Of a stretch of DNA of 64,000 bases, positions 44,880 to 53,456 are shown one piece after another. The DNA lies in assembly GCA_018825665.1 (NCBI GenBank), contig JAHJEG010000038.1:1-64000 (forward strand). Reading direction: 5' to 3'. Made by a program: the position numbers and the translations under genes. Position 1 is the stretch's first letter; every line of letters starts with the position of its first letter. A model generated the notes under the pieces. The model was given only the letters and a program-made list of their open reading frames with translations, did no database searches and was not told where the DNA came from. The DNA is from a bacterium (GTDB taxonomy: Bacteria > Campylobacterota > Campylobacteria > Campylobacterales > Sulfurimonadaceae).

Positions 44880-47189
44880 ATGGAAAAGTTAGATTTGTAC
44901 AAGGATGAACTGGTAGGCAGAGCATATCACCATTTAAGGGTCTCGTCGATCGCTGTTGTGATTAATGCTACGGTCTTGCTTGCAGTTTTGTATGAAAACG
45001 TAAACTCTAAACATCTTATTCTCTGGTATGTTTTAGTCTTTCTTGTGTCTGTATTGCGAAATTTTTCATCAAAACTTTATAAAAAGAATAAGAATAAATT
45101 TAGCGTAAAAAAATGGGAACAGATTTTTTATCTCGGGCTTTTTGTATCTACAGCCTTGTTGGGAGTTTTTCCCCTATTGTTTTTTGTTCCGGATGATTAT
45201 CAGCTCCAGGCAATGGTTATCGTAGTTATAGCCGGACTTAGTGCAGGAGGGATAAGCAGTCTTTCCTCTTTGCTCTATGCTGCATGGTTATTTATAGTCT
45301 TCTTGCTTTCTCCCCTTATCGTACAACTTTTTTTACAAGATACACAGATACACAACACAATGGCATTTTTGATCTCACTTTATTTAATCTTGTTGATGTA
45401 TACGGTCAGGCAGTTCAACAAACAGTATTTTGACATTCTGGATTCCAGAAAAATGTATGAGGATGAAAAAGAGAAACTTTTGCGTTCCGAAGAGCGTTTT
45501 GAAAAGGTTTTTAAACAAGCACCTCTTGGTATTATGATCTATGATAAAAATTTAATTATTAGAGAAGTCAACCAGGAGTTTGTTGATTTTCTTGAAGCTC
45601 CGCACTACTATTTAATCGGTCTGGATTTAAATACTTTGCCCGACCAGAGTGTATTGCCCTCTATAAAAGCAGCCTTGGATGATATAGAAGGCTTTTATGA
45701 AGGAGAATACAGAACAAAATATAAACAAAAAGACCTTTGGATATCTATGAGCACCTCACCGCTCAAAGACTCAAGCAACAACGTGATAGGGGGTATCGGT
45801 ATAATCTCCAATATCACGCAAAGAATGCTAACGCAGCTGGAATTTGAATACCAGGCGAGTCATGACCATTTGACTGATATTCCAAATCGTACAACACTGC
45901 TTGAGAGGATAGAGTATGAGATTATCAGATTCAAGAGGCATGGAATCATTTGCGGCATAATGTTTCTGGATTTAGACCATTTTAAAAATATCAACGATTC
46001 TTTGGGCCATGCCGCGGGTGATGAGATATTGATACAGACTGCTAAAAGATTTAAAAATATAATAAGAGCTGAAGATACTGTTGCAAGAATCGGAGGGGAT
46101 GAATTTGTTATTTTACTTCCAGACTTGGCAAATAATGAAAATCAGTCTGCCACAAATGCCGAATATATAGCTCAAAAAGTTCATAACGCATTACGGGAGC
46201 CCTTTGAAATCAAGGGATATAAATTAAATATATCTTCAAGTATAGGGATAACTCTTATCAATGAAAAAGATAAAAATGCAGATGATTTATTAAAGCATGC
46301 TGATATAGCTATGTATCAGGCTAAAAAAGCAGGTCGTAATACAACAAGATTTTATAAAGATAAAATGGACGAATGGGTTAAGAGGCGGCTAGGAATTGAA
46401 AACGGGCTTAGAAACGCTATAAGCAATGGTGAACTTGAGATACATTATCAGCCAATAATCGAGATTTCAAGCTCTAATTTTGTAGGAGCAGAGGCTCTTC
46501 TTAGATGGAGCTCCAAGGAATTTGGCAATGTGTCACCAGAAGAGTTTATCCCGATAGCCGAGGAGAGCGGTCTGATCTTAAGTATCGGTTCGTGGGTTCT
46601 TCAAAACAGTGTGCAACAGTTTGCCGAGTGGCAAAAAATGTTTCCGCATATAAAAACATTTAAAAAGATAGCCGTAAATATAAGTGTACATCAATTTGAA
46701 GATACAGGCTTCTTCAGGCAGGTAGATACGATTATACAAGAGTCGGGTATACAGGCTGACAATCTGGAATTGGAGTTAGTCGAGTCCATTATCGTAAAAG
46801 ATATGGAAAAAGTGCGTGATAAAATGCAGATGCTCAGAGACCTTGGAGTCAGAATATCCATAGATGATTTCGGAACGGGATATTCGTCTTTGTCCTACCT
46901 TAAAAAGCTGCCTTTTAGCACGCTTAAAATCGATAAGTCGTTTATACATGACATTCAGTATGATATCGATGACAAAGAGTTGATAAGTACGATTTTGACT
47001 ATCGCAAAAAACTTTAATCTTGAAGTTGTGGCAGAGGGTGTGGAAACATATGAACAGTATTTATTTTTAAATGAAAAGATGTGTGATTATATACAGGGAT
47101 ATTACTGCTCCAAACCCATAGATACAAAAAGCTTCACAGAACTCTTTGTATCGACGAACGGTGTGTGTCAGGTTGTCTTAAACCAATAG
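44880..47189 (+). CDS. Membrane PAS-GGDEF-EAL cyclic-di-GMP protein
   Basis: This protein of about 769 residues has, in order, six or so membrane helices (residues ~15-180, probably a MASE-type sensor), a coiled linker, a PAS domain (~205-320), a GGDEF domain with intact RIGGDEF and an RxxD inhibitory site (RAED) five residues before it, and an EAL domain with EALLRW, ELVES and IDDFGTGYSSL. Both the diguanylate cyclase and the phosphodiesterase sites look complete, so it may make and break c-di-GMP. ATG at 44880 is preferred over an in-frame TTG at 44871. Confidence 0.9.
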   Translation: MEKLDLYKDELVGRAYHHLRVSSIAVVINATVLLAVLYENVNSKHLILWYVLVFLVSVLRNFSSKLYKKNKNKFSVKKWEQIFYLGLFVSTALLGVFPLLFFVPDDYQLQAMVIVVIAGLSAGGISSLSSLLYAAWLFIVFLLSPLIVQLFLQDTQIHNTMAFLISLYLILLMYTVRQFNKQYFDILDSRKMYEDEKEKLLRSEERFEKVFKQAPLGIMIYDKNLIIREVNQEFVDFLEAPHYYLIGLDLNTLPDQSVLPSIKAALDDIEGFYEGEYRTKYKQKDLWISMSTSPLKDSSNNVIGGIGIISNITQRMLTQLEFEYQASHDHLTDIPNRTTLLERIEYEIIRFKRHGIICGIMFLDLDHFKNINDSLGHAAGDEILIQTAKRFKNIIRAEDTVARIGGDEFVILLPDLANNENQSATNAEYIAQKVHNALREPFEIKGYKLNISSSIGITLINEKDKNADDLLKHADIAMYQAKKAGRNTTRFYKDKMDEWVKRRLGIENGLRNAISNGELEIHYQPIIEISSSNFVGAEALLRWSSKEFGNVSPEEFIPIAEESGLILSIGSWVLQNSVQQFAEWQKMFPHIKTFKKIAVNISVHQFEDTGFFRQVDTIIQESGIQADNLELELVESIIVKDMEKVRDKMQMLRDLGVRISIDDFGTGYSSLSYLKKLPFSTLKIDKSFIHDIQYDIDDKELISTILTIAKNFNLEVVAEGVETYEQYLFLNEKMCDYIQGYYCSKPIDTKSFTELFVSTNGVCQVVLNQ

Positions 47190-47621
47190 TGTTTTAACAC
47201 ACTCGTTGATTCTTTTTCCATCGGCAGAACCGGCTAGCTCTTTAGAAGCCATCCCCATAACTTTTCCCATATCTTTTAACGTGGTCGCGCCGACTTTTGC
47301 AATGATATCTTTAAGTGCCGATACCAATTCTTCATCACTCAGCTGTTTTGGCAGATAAGGCTCATAATATGCGATCTCATCAAGCTCTATCTGCATCAAA
47401 TCTTCGCGATTTGCATCCTTGTACTGGCTGGCCGAATCATTTCTTCTTTTTACCTGAGTTTGGATGATTTTTACTATGTCATCATCATTTAATTCTTTTC
47501 TTTCATCCACTTCAATTTGCTTAAAAGCACTTGTTAAAAGGCGAAGCGCATCTCTTTTTTTTGAGTCTTTTGCCTTCATCGCCTCTTTTAATTCCTGGTT
47601 GATTTTTTCTCTTAAAGTCAT
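47178..47621 (-). CDS. GatB/YqeY domain protein
   Basis: This 147-residue YqeY-type protein resembles the tRNA-binding tail of the amidotransferase subunit GatB. It has the helical pattern LREKINQELKEAMKAKDSKKRDALRLLTSAFKQIEVD and the C-terminal GKVMGMASKELAGSADGKRINECVK, both typical. It may bind tRNA, but its role is not established. It overlaps the end of the GGDEF/EAL gene by 12 bp in convergent orientation and is divergent from flgH. Confidence 0.9.
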   Translation of the reverse strand: MTLREKINQELKEAMKAKDSKKRDALRLLTSAFKQIEVDERKELNDDDIVKIIQTQVKRRNDSASQYKDANREDLMQIELDEIAYYEPYLPKQLSDEELVSALKDIIAKVGATTLKDMGKVMGMASKELAGSADGKRINECVKTLLV

Positions 47622-47701
47622 TGATTATAATCCTTATTCTCTTGGAACTGTTTTTGCTAGTAATTATAACTAAATCACACACTATATACAAAGAGATAAA
47701 T

Positions 47702-48424
47702 ATGATAAGAAATTTTTTAATAATTTTGGCACCTTTCTATGTTATACTGTTTTTAACAGGTTGTACGGCAAAATTAACAGATCCGGAAATTGATTTTGAA
47801 CCTCCTGTGTACGTTGAACAGATGCCTTCGCATGAAGACAGACAGGACTTTGTCTCAACAGGAAGCATTTTTGGGCAGGGGGACAATCCGCTTTTCTCTG
47901 ACCATAAAGCTATGCATGTCAACGATATAGTGAGGGTTGTTATATCGGAAAATGCGCAAAGCACAAGTACGGGTGCGAAGCAGTTGAGCGAGGCTGATAC
48001 TACTTCTTTGGGAGGAGGTGCTTTTACCTCAAACGGCACAAATCCGGCAGTTGATGCATATGCTTCAAAATTAAGCGGGTTGGCGAATGTAGGATTTGGT
48101 GCTTCTACTACCAATTCTTTTAAGGGACAGGGAAGTGCGACAAAAGATGCTTCTTTTACCACGACTGTTTCTGCTAGAATAGTAAAAGTGCTTCAAAACG
48201 GTAATTATTTTATCACCGGTAAAAGAGAGATCCTGGTAGATGATCAAAAACAGGTGATACAGATAAGCGGTGTGATACGTCCGTACGATATTGACCAGTA
48301 CAATAAAATAGATTCTGCTCAGATGAGCGATGCCAAGATACTTTATAAGACAGAAGGGGAAGTAGACCGTGCAACGAAACAAGGTTGGGGAACCAAGATT
48401 ATTCAAGCTGTTTGGCCATTTTAG
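47702..48424 (+). CDS. flgH: Flagellar L-ring protein FlgH
   Basis: This 240-residue lipoprotein forms the outer-membrane L-ring of the flagellar motor. It begins with a lipoprotein signal (ILAPFYVILFLTGC). It has the FlgH core: LFSDHKAMHVNDIVRVVISENAQSTSTG, then ARIVKVLQNGNYFITGKREILVDDQKQVIQISGVIRPYDI. ATG at 47702 is chosen over the frame start at 47621, which lies in the start region of the divergent yqeY. The next gene starts 56 bp before its stop. Confidence 0.93.
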   Translation: MIRNFLIILAPFYVILFLTGCTAKLTDPEIDFEPPVYVEQMPSHEDRQDFVSTGSIFGQGDNPLFSDHKAMHVNDIVRVVISENAQSTSTGAKQLSEADTTSLGGGAFTSNGTNPAVDAYASKLSGLANVGFGASTTNSFKGQGSATKDASFTTTVSARIVKVLQNGNYFITGKREILVDDQKQVIQISGVIRPYDIDQYNKIDSAQMSDAKILYKTEGEVDRATKQGWGTKIIQAVWPF

Positions 48425-49970
48425 TTTAGCACTGTTGCTTAGTGCGGGTGTATTGAGTGCGGGAAGTTTTGAAGACTTCAAACGATCGCAGGTGCAGGAA
48501 TTCCAAAAATACAAAGATGAAAGAGACAACGCTTTTAACAATTATCTCAAAGAACAGTGGAAGGCATATAATGCATATAAAGGAACACCTTTATATGAGA
48601 AGCCAAAACCTAAAAAAATAGCTCCTGCGCAGCCAAAGCCGATTAAGAGTGTGGGTCCCAAAGTCACTATCAAAGTGAAAGAGGTGGAACAAAAAAAACC
48701 GGAATTATCCGAAGATTTGGCACTTATTAAAGAACCTGTTCACGTTGCTCCGCCAAAAGAAATAGAGGCTGAAAAAAAAGTAGAGCCTAAAAAGGATGCG
48801 ATTGTTGAAGAGCTCCCAAAAGCCATAGCGGTCCTTCCTAAAAAAATAGAAGTGGAGCCTGAAAAAAGAGTAAAGATTGTCAAAAAAGACATAAATTTTA
48901 ATTTTTACGGAACTGATTTGGGCTTTGATATCCCTTCTAAAATCAAAAGTGCAAAATTCTATCCTCAAGACCAAAGTGGCATAAGCAGCTTTTTTGATAG
49001 TGCTGCTTCAAGTGAATATGAAGATTTGATCAGGCAAATCGCCTCTACAAAAGAGAGTTTAAACTTAAACGACTGGGGTCTGTACCTCTTAGTCTTGCAA
49101 ATATCCAATCATACGTTTTCAGACCAGGATGAATCGAGGCTCTTAAGCTGGTTTATCTTTAATAAACTCGGATATGCGGTAAAAATAGGATTGGCAAAAA
49201 ATCATGTCGTATTGATGCATTATTCCAAAAAAATAATCTATTCCACTCCAAACTACAGCTTTTCAAATCAGAAGTTTTACGTGGTCGCAAATTATGCCAA
49301 AGGGAGCGTCGGACAGCTTTTTTCATATAAACAGAATTATCCAGGTGCAGATAAAGAACTGGATCTCTCACTAAAAGAGCTTCCAAATTTCAAGTCAAAT
49401 ATGAAAAGCAAGACTTTGTCCTTTAAACAGTATTCAAATACGTATGATGTTACATTTGAGTACAATCAAAATCTTATAGATTTTATGGCAACGTATCCGC
49501 AAGCCGATTATGAAACTTTTTTCAATGCTCCGGTTGATGAAAGAACCTATGAAAGTATCGCAAAGTCTTTGAAGAAATATGTGGACGGAAAAAAGACAAG
49601 TGATGCTATGAATTTTGTCCTTAACTTTGTACAGAACTCTTTTGCATATGAAAGAGATGACCAGCAGTTTGGCAGAGAAAAAGTCATGTTTGCACAAGAA
49701 ACACTCTATTTTGACAAATCAGACTGTGAGGATAGAGCTGTGCTGTTTTCTTACCTGATAAAAGAGTTGTTTGGCATTGGTGTAGTAGGGGTAAAATACA
49801 AGGACCACATGGCAACAGCTTTATATGTTCCTATGGAAGGCGATACGGTAAATGCAGGTTCGAGACGCTTTGTCGTAGCCGATCCAACGTATATTAATGC
49901 AAGCATAGGACAGAGCATGCCTAAATACAAACCTTTGAAACCGGAAAGTTTTGTAATTGTGAGAAACTGA
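48369..49970 (+). CDS. Exported transglutaminase-like cysteine peptidase domain protein
   Basis: This 533-residue protein has a long signal peptide (LFGHFSLALLLSAGVLSAG), a charged helix, a Lys/Pro/Glu-rich linker (residues ~75-165) and a C-terminal domain with a transglutaminase-type triad: Cys in SDCEDRAVLF, His in KYKDHMATALY and Asp in VVADPTY. The GTG start at 48369 has AGGGGAAG upstream and lies inside flgH in another frame, so the two are coupled. It may act on the cell wall or on an envelope protein near the flagellum; the target is unknown. Confidence 0.78.
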   Translation: MQRNKVGEPRLFKLFGHFSLALLLSAGVLSAGSFEDFKRSQVQEFQKYKDERDNAFNNYLKEQWKAYNAYKGTPLYEKPKPKKIAPAQPKPIKSVGPKVTIKVKEVEQKKPELSEDLALIKEPVHVAPPKEIEAEKKVEPKKDAIVEELPKAIAVLPKKIEVEPEKRVKIVKKDINFNFYGTDLGFDIPSKIKSAKFYPQDQSGISSFFDSAASSEYEDLIRQIASTKESLNLNDWGLYLLVLQISNHTFSDQDESRLLSWFIFNKLGYAVKIGLAKNHVVLMHYSKKIIYSTPNYSFSNQKFYVVANYAKGSVGQLFSYKQNYPGADKELDLSLKELPNFKSNMKSKTLSFKQYSNTYDVTFEYNQNLIDFMATYPQADYETFFNAPVDERTYESIAKSLKKYVDGKKTSDAMNFVLNFVQNSFAYERDDQQFGREKVMFAQETLYFDKSDCEDRAVLFSYLIKELFGIGVVGVKYKDHMATALYVPMEGDTVNAGSRRFVVADPTYINASIGQSMPKYKPLKPESFVIVRN

Positions 49971-49979
49971 GATTAACTT

Positions 49980-51662
49980 ATGGAAAACTTCTTAAATAAT
50001 CCAGAAGAGTTTAAAAATCTAGATATTTTATTTGTAGAAGATGATGATACATTAAGAGCGCAAAGCAGTGTATTGTTCAAAAAACTCTTTAAGAGTGTTG
50101 CTACATGCACGAACGGACTGCAGGGTTTAGAAGCCTATGCTGTCGGTACATATGATATTGTAATCACAGATATCAACATGCCGCTTATGGACGGCTTGGA
50201 GATGTCAAAAGAGATAAAGCATCTAAACCATGCTCAGCCTATACTTATCATATCTGCGTATAAAGAGCATCAGTATTTTTTACAGAGCATAAAAATTGGT
50301 GTAGACGGATATATTCTAAAACCTTTTTCCCTTGAGCAGTTATTTGAGAGTATTAGAAAAATAGCAACAGGCATAACAGCAAAAAAAGAGCTGAAAAAGT
50401 ACCATGACAAGCTAGAACAGATGCTTGAAGAAAAGACAAAAGAGGTCGTGTATAAAAGTTTTCATGATGAATTAACGGATACTTACAATCATTTTGCTCT
50501 TACAGATTTGATAAAAAAATCGGGTGAATTAAAAATACTGCTTTTAAATATAGACAATTTTAGAAATATAAATGATGCGTATGGTTTTGATGTCGGGGAT
50601 CATGTGCTTGTTGAGGCCAGCAAACTCTTAAAGATTATTCAGCCCGTAAATTCTAAGCTTTTTAGATTAAATTCCGATGAATTCGTCTTTGTGATAGAAG
50701 ATGAAATAAGCAAGAGAGGATTAGTCGAAATTTTAAATTCAATAGAATATTTTTTTAGTGAGAGTGAAATATCTCTGGATTACAATATTGATATTAAAAT
50801 TTCATTTAGTATAGGGGTCTCTGCAGGTAAAGGGATTTCAGCACTCAATGAAGCGAAAGTTGCGATTCGTGAACTTAGAGAACATACCTGCGGCACGTAT
50901 AAGTTTTTTGATAAAGATTCGGATTTTTTGCATAAGCAGCACAATAATCTTTATTGGATACACAAAATAAAAGATTCAATAGGCATCGGGAGTCTCATAC
51001 CGTTTTATCAGCCAATAATAAATAATAAAACAGGTGAAATAGACAAATATGAGTGTTTGGCAAGAATAGAGGAGGGCGATACTTTAATCCCCCCTATACG
51101 CTTTATGGAGGCTGCTAAAGTCACAGGAATGCTTCCTGTGATTACAAGAACAATCATTCAGCAAAGTTGTGAAAAATTCAGTGATACGCATTATCAGTTT
51201 TCTATTAATATCACAAGTGAAGACTTATATATGGAGTATCTTGAAGAGTTTTTATTAAAAAACACAAAGAAATATAATATCAAACCTTCCAGGCTTGTAT
51301 TGGAGATTCTAGAAAATATTACATCACTCAATGATGACACTACCTTAAAGCAACTACACTCTTTAAGAAAAAAAGGGTTTAAGATTTCAATAGACGATTT
51401 TGGAAGTGAGAGCTCTAATTTTTCCAGACTTTTGGAGTTCAGTCCTGATTATTTAAAGATAGACGGATCTTTTATCAAAAATATACTCGATGATGAAAAA
51501 ACGAAAATTATTACGGAAGCGATAGTATATATAGCGCATAAGAGTAATATTAAGGTGATCGCAGAGTTTGTGCATAATGCCGAAGTTCAGAAGCTCGTGA
51601 AAGAGATTGGAGTTGATTTTTCTCAGGGGTATTATTTTTCCGAGCCTAAAAAAGATCTCTAA
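49980..51662 (+). CDS. Response regulator with degenerate GGDEF and EAL domains
   Basis: This 560-residue protein starts with a receiver domain (residues ~13-125; acidic pocket EDDD, phospho-acceptor Asp64 in VITDINMP, Lys in LKPFS). A coiled linker leads to a GGDEF domain whose signature is LNSDEF, so cyclase activity is unlikely. The EAL domain has ECLAR in place of EALxR, but keeps the Asn of SINIT, the Glu of LEILEN, IDDFGSE, YLKIDGSF and the Gln of SQGYY, so it may still hydrolyse c-di-GMP. It is 9 bp after the transglutaminase-like gene. Confidence 0.88.
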   Translation: MENFLNNPEEFKNLDILFVEDDDTLRAQSSVLFKKLFKSVATCTNGLQGLEAYAVGTYDIVITDINMPLMDGLEMSKEIKHLNHAQPILIISAYKEHQYFLQSIKIGVDGYILKPFSLEQLFESIRKIATGITAKKELKKYHDKLEQMLEEKTKEVVYKSFHDELTDTYNHFALTDLIKKSGELKILLLNIDNFRNINDAYGFDVGDHVLVEASKLLKIIQPVNSKLFRLNSDEFVFVIEDEISKRGLVEILNSIEYFFSESEISLDYNIDIKISFSIGVSAGKGISALNEAKVAIRELREHTCGTYKFFDKDSDFLHKQHNNLYWIHKIKDSIGIGSLIPFYQPIINNKTGEIDKYECLARIEEGDTLIPPIRFMEAAKVTGMLPVITRTIIQQSCEKFSDTHYQFSINITSEDLYMEYLEEFLLKNTKKYNIKPSRLVLEILENITSLNDDTTLKQLHSLRKKGFKISIDDFGSESSNFSRLLEFSPDYLKIDGSFIKNILDDEKTKIITEAIVYIAHKSNIKVIAEFVHNAEVQKLVKEIGVDFSQGYYFSEPKKDL

Positions 51663-51743
51663 AAAGCTCTTTCTCTTCACAAAAGTTAATAAGCATTCAG
51701 ACTATATCTGCTATTCTAAGATTTTAAAATAAAAAGGAAAATT

Positions 51744-52100
51744 ATGTTAATAAAAGAACTTTCAACAATTCAGGCAATGGAGCAAAAAGCGGGAAAAGGT
51801 GTTTCAATGAAAATGCTTATCGGCTCAGAGGAAGCAAATAATTTTTTAATGAGACAATTTACAATAAAAGCAGGCGGTCATATGCCTCTGCATACCAACA
51901 GTGTGGAGCATGAGCAGTTTGTTCTTAAAGGAAGGGCAAAAGTAACCGTAGGCGATAAAGTATTTGAGGCAAAAGAGGGTGATATCCTGTATATCCCTGA
52001 AGCGATACCGCATATGTATGAGACTATAGGGGATGAGGACTATGAGTTTTTGTGCTTAGTCCCAAAAAAAGAAGACCTTATCAATATAGTGTCATGCTAG
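51744..52100 (+). CDS. Cupin domain protein
   Basis: This 118-residue single-cupin protein has motif 1 with three metal ligands, PLHTNSVEHEQFVLKG (His, His, Glu), and motif 2, GDILYIPEAIPHMYE (His). Such proteins bind a metal and may be small-molecule sensors, isomerases or dioxygenases; nothing here decides. AAAAAGGAAAATT precedes the ATG. It sits between the response regulator and the histidine kinase on the same strand, with 33 bp to the latter. Confidence 0.85.
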   Translation: MLIKELSTIQAMEQKAGKGVSMKMLIGSEEANNFLMRQFTIKAGGHMPLHTNSVEHEQFVLKGRAKVTVGDKVFEAKEGDILYIPEAIPHMYETIGDEDYEFLCLVPKKEDLINIVSC

Positions 52101-52133
52101 TCAAGAATAAAATAAACAGATATAGGAAAGATC

Positions 52134-53408
52134 TTGCCTTTTGATATTTCGGATTTAAAAGAACATAATTCAGAGATGCTGAAGCTCTTGACCTCGAACC
52201 TGCCTGATATGTTATGGGTAAAAGATATCAACGGCATTTATATGTATGCGAACCAGGCAATTTGTGACGGTTTGCTTATGGCAAAGGATACAGAGGAGCC
52301 TCTTGGAAAAGGAGATCTGTTTTTTGCACTTAGAGAAAGGGAAAAATATAAAGATTTCCCAAATTGGCATACCTTTGGTGAGCTTTGTTTTAACAGCGAT
52401 AAGATGGTGATAGAAAACAACAAGCCTATGAAGTTTGAAGAGTATGGAAATATTAAGGGTGAAATGGTTTATCTTGAGGTCTATAAAGCACCGTTTTATA
52501 ATAAAGAGGGTGAGATTATAGGAACAGTGGGTGCAGGCAGAGACATAACAGAGCTTAAAAAAATACAATTGGACCTGGAAGAAAAAAATACAATCCTGGC
52601 CGAACAAAGAAAGCAGATAGAATCATTTAACACACAGCTTGAACAAAGAGTTGAAGAGGAAACAAGAAAAAGACAGAATCAAGAAGCTATCATGATTCAT
52701 CAATCCAGACAGGCGGGGATGGGAGAGTTGCTTGAATCTATCGCCCACCAGTGGAGACAGCCGCTCAACATCATAGGAATAGCCACGGCAAATCTAGAAA
52801 CCTTGAATAATCTTGGAGCACTCGACAGCGAAGATTTCAGAAAAAAAATGGAGATAATATCTTCAAACATACACTACATGTCTGATACTATTGATGATTT
52901 TCGCAATTTTTTAAATCCCTGTCGCGTGACCACCAGTTTTTCTCTTAAGAGCTGTATTGAGCAAACAGTCTCTATCTTTCACGCTCAAACAAATATACAG
53001 AATATTGTTGAGAGTATTCACGCAGACCATCACTTAATAGTGGGCGGGGTTGAAAATGAATTTAAGCAGGTCCTGTTTATTTTGCTTAATAATGCGATAG
53101 ACGCTATCAAAGCAGAGATGGAAAAAAAACATATCACAAAGGGCGAGATTACTCTGCTTCTGTTTCGTGAAGGGTCCAAAGCCATAGTGCAGATAAGGGA
53201 TAACGGGGGAGGCATAAAGGCAGAAATCATCAATTCTATATTTAATGCGTATTTTAGTACAAAATCGAACGCTATGGGTACAGGCATCGGGCTTTATATA
53301 GCAAAAAATATTATAGAAAATAGAATGAAAGGTCTGATTGGTGTCGAAAATTTCGAGAATGGCAGTATTTTTACAATAGAGTTGCCTTTGCTTGAACTGG
53401 ACAACTGA
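52134..53408 (+). CDS. PAS domain sensor histidine kinase
   Basis: This 424-residue soluble sensor kinase has no membrane segment. A PAS domain (residues ~17-140) is followed by a long coiled coil (~140-190), the phospho-acceptor His205 in IAHQWRQPLN, and an HATPase domain with NNAIDAIK, IRDNGGGI and GTGIGLYIAKNI. The start is TTG at 52134 with AGGAAAG upstream; there is no suitable ATG. It is close to the REC-GGDEF-EAL gene (49980-51662), which is a likely phosphorylation partner. Confidence 0.87.
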   Translation: MPFDISDLKEHNSEMLKLLTSNLPDMLWVKDINGIYMYANQAICDGLLMAKDTEEPLGKGDLFFALREREKYKDFPNWHTFGELCFNSDKMVIENNKPMKFEEYGNIKGEMVYLEVYKAPFYNKEGEIIGTVGAGRDITELKKIQLDLEEKNTILAEQRKQIESFNTQLEQRVEEETRKRQNQEAIMIHQSRQAGMGELLESIAHQWRQPLNIIGIATANLETLNNLGALDSEDFRKKMEIISSNIHYMSDTIDDFRNFLNPCRVTTSFSLKSCIEQTVSIFHAQTNIQNIVESIHADHHLIVGGVENEFKQVLFILLNNAIDAIKAEMEKKHITKGEITLLLFREGSKAIVQIRDNGGGIKAEIINSIFNAYFSTKSNAMGTGIGLYIAKNIIENRMKGLIGVENFENGSIFTIELPLLELDN

Positions 53409-53447
53409 GGATTTAAAAATTGTAACTATACAATATTATAAATCCTC
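53407..53447. terminator. Bidirectional terminator hairpin between the histidine kinase and sulP
   Basis: GAGGATTTA (53407-53415) pairs with TAAATCCTC (53439-53447), enclosing a second stem ATTGTA/TACAAT (53419-53434). It overlaps the last codon of the kinase gene and lies 9 bp from the end of the convergent sulP, so it could serve both. T-runs are weak. Confidence 0.6.
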
Positions 53448-53456
53448 TGCGGGGGT

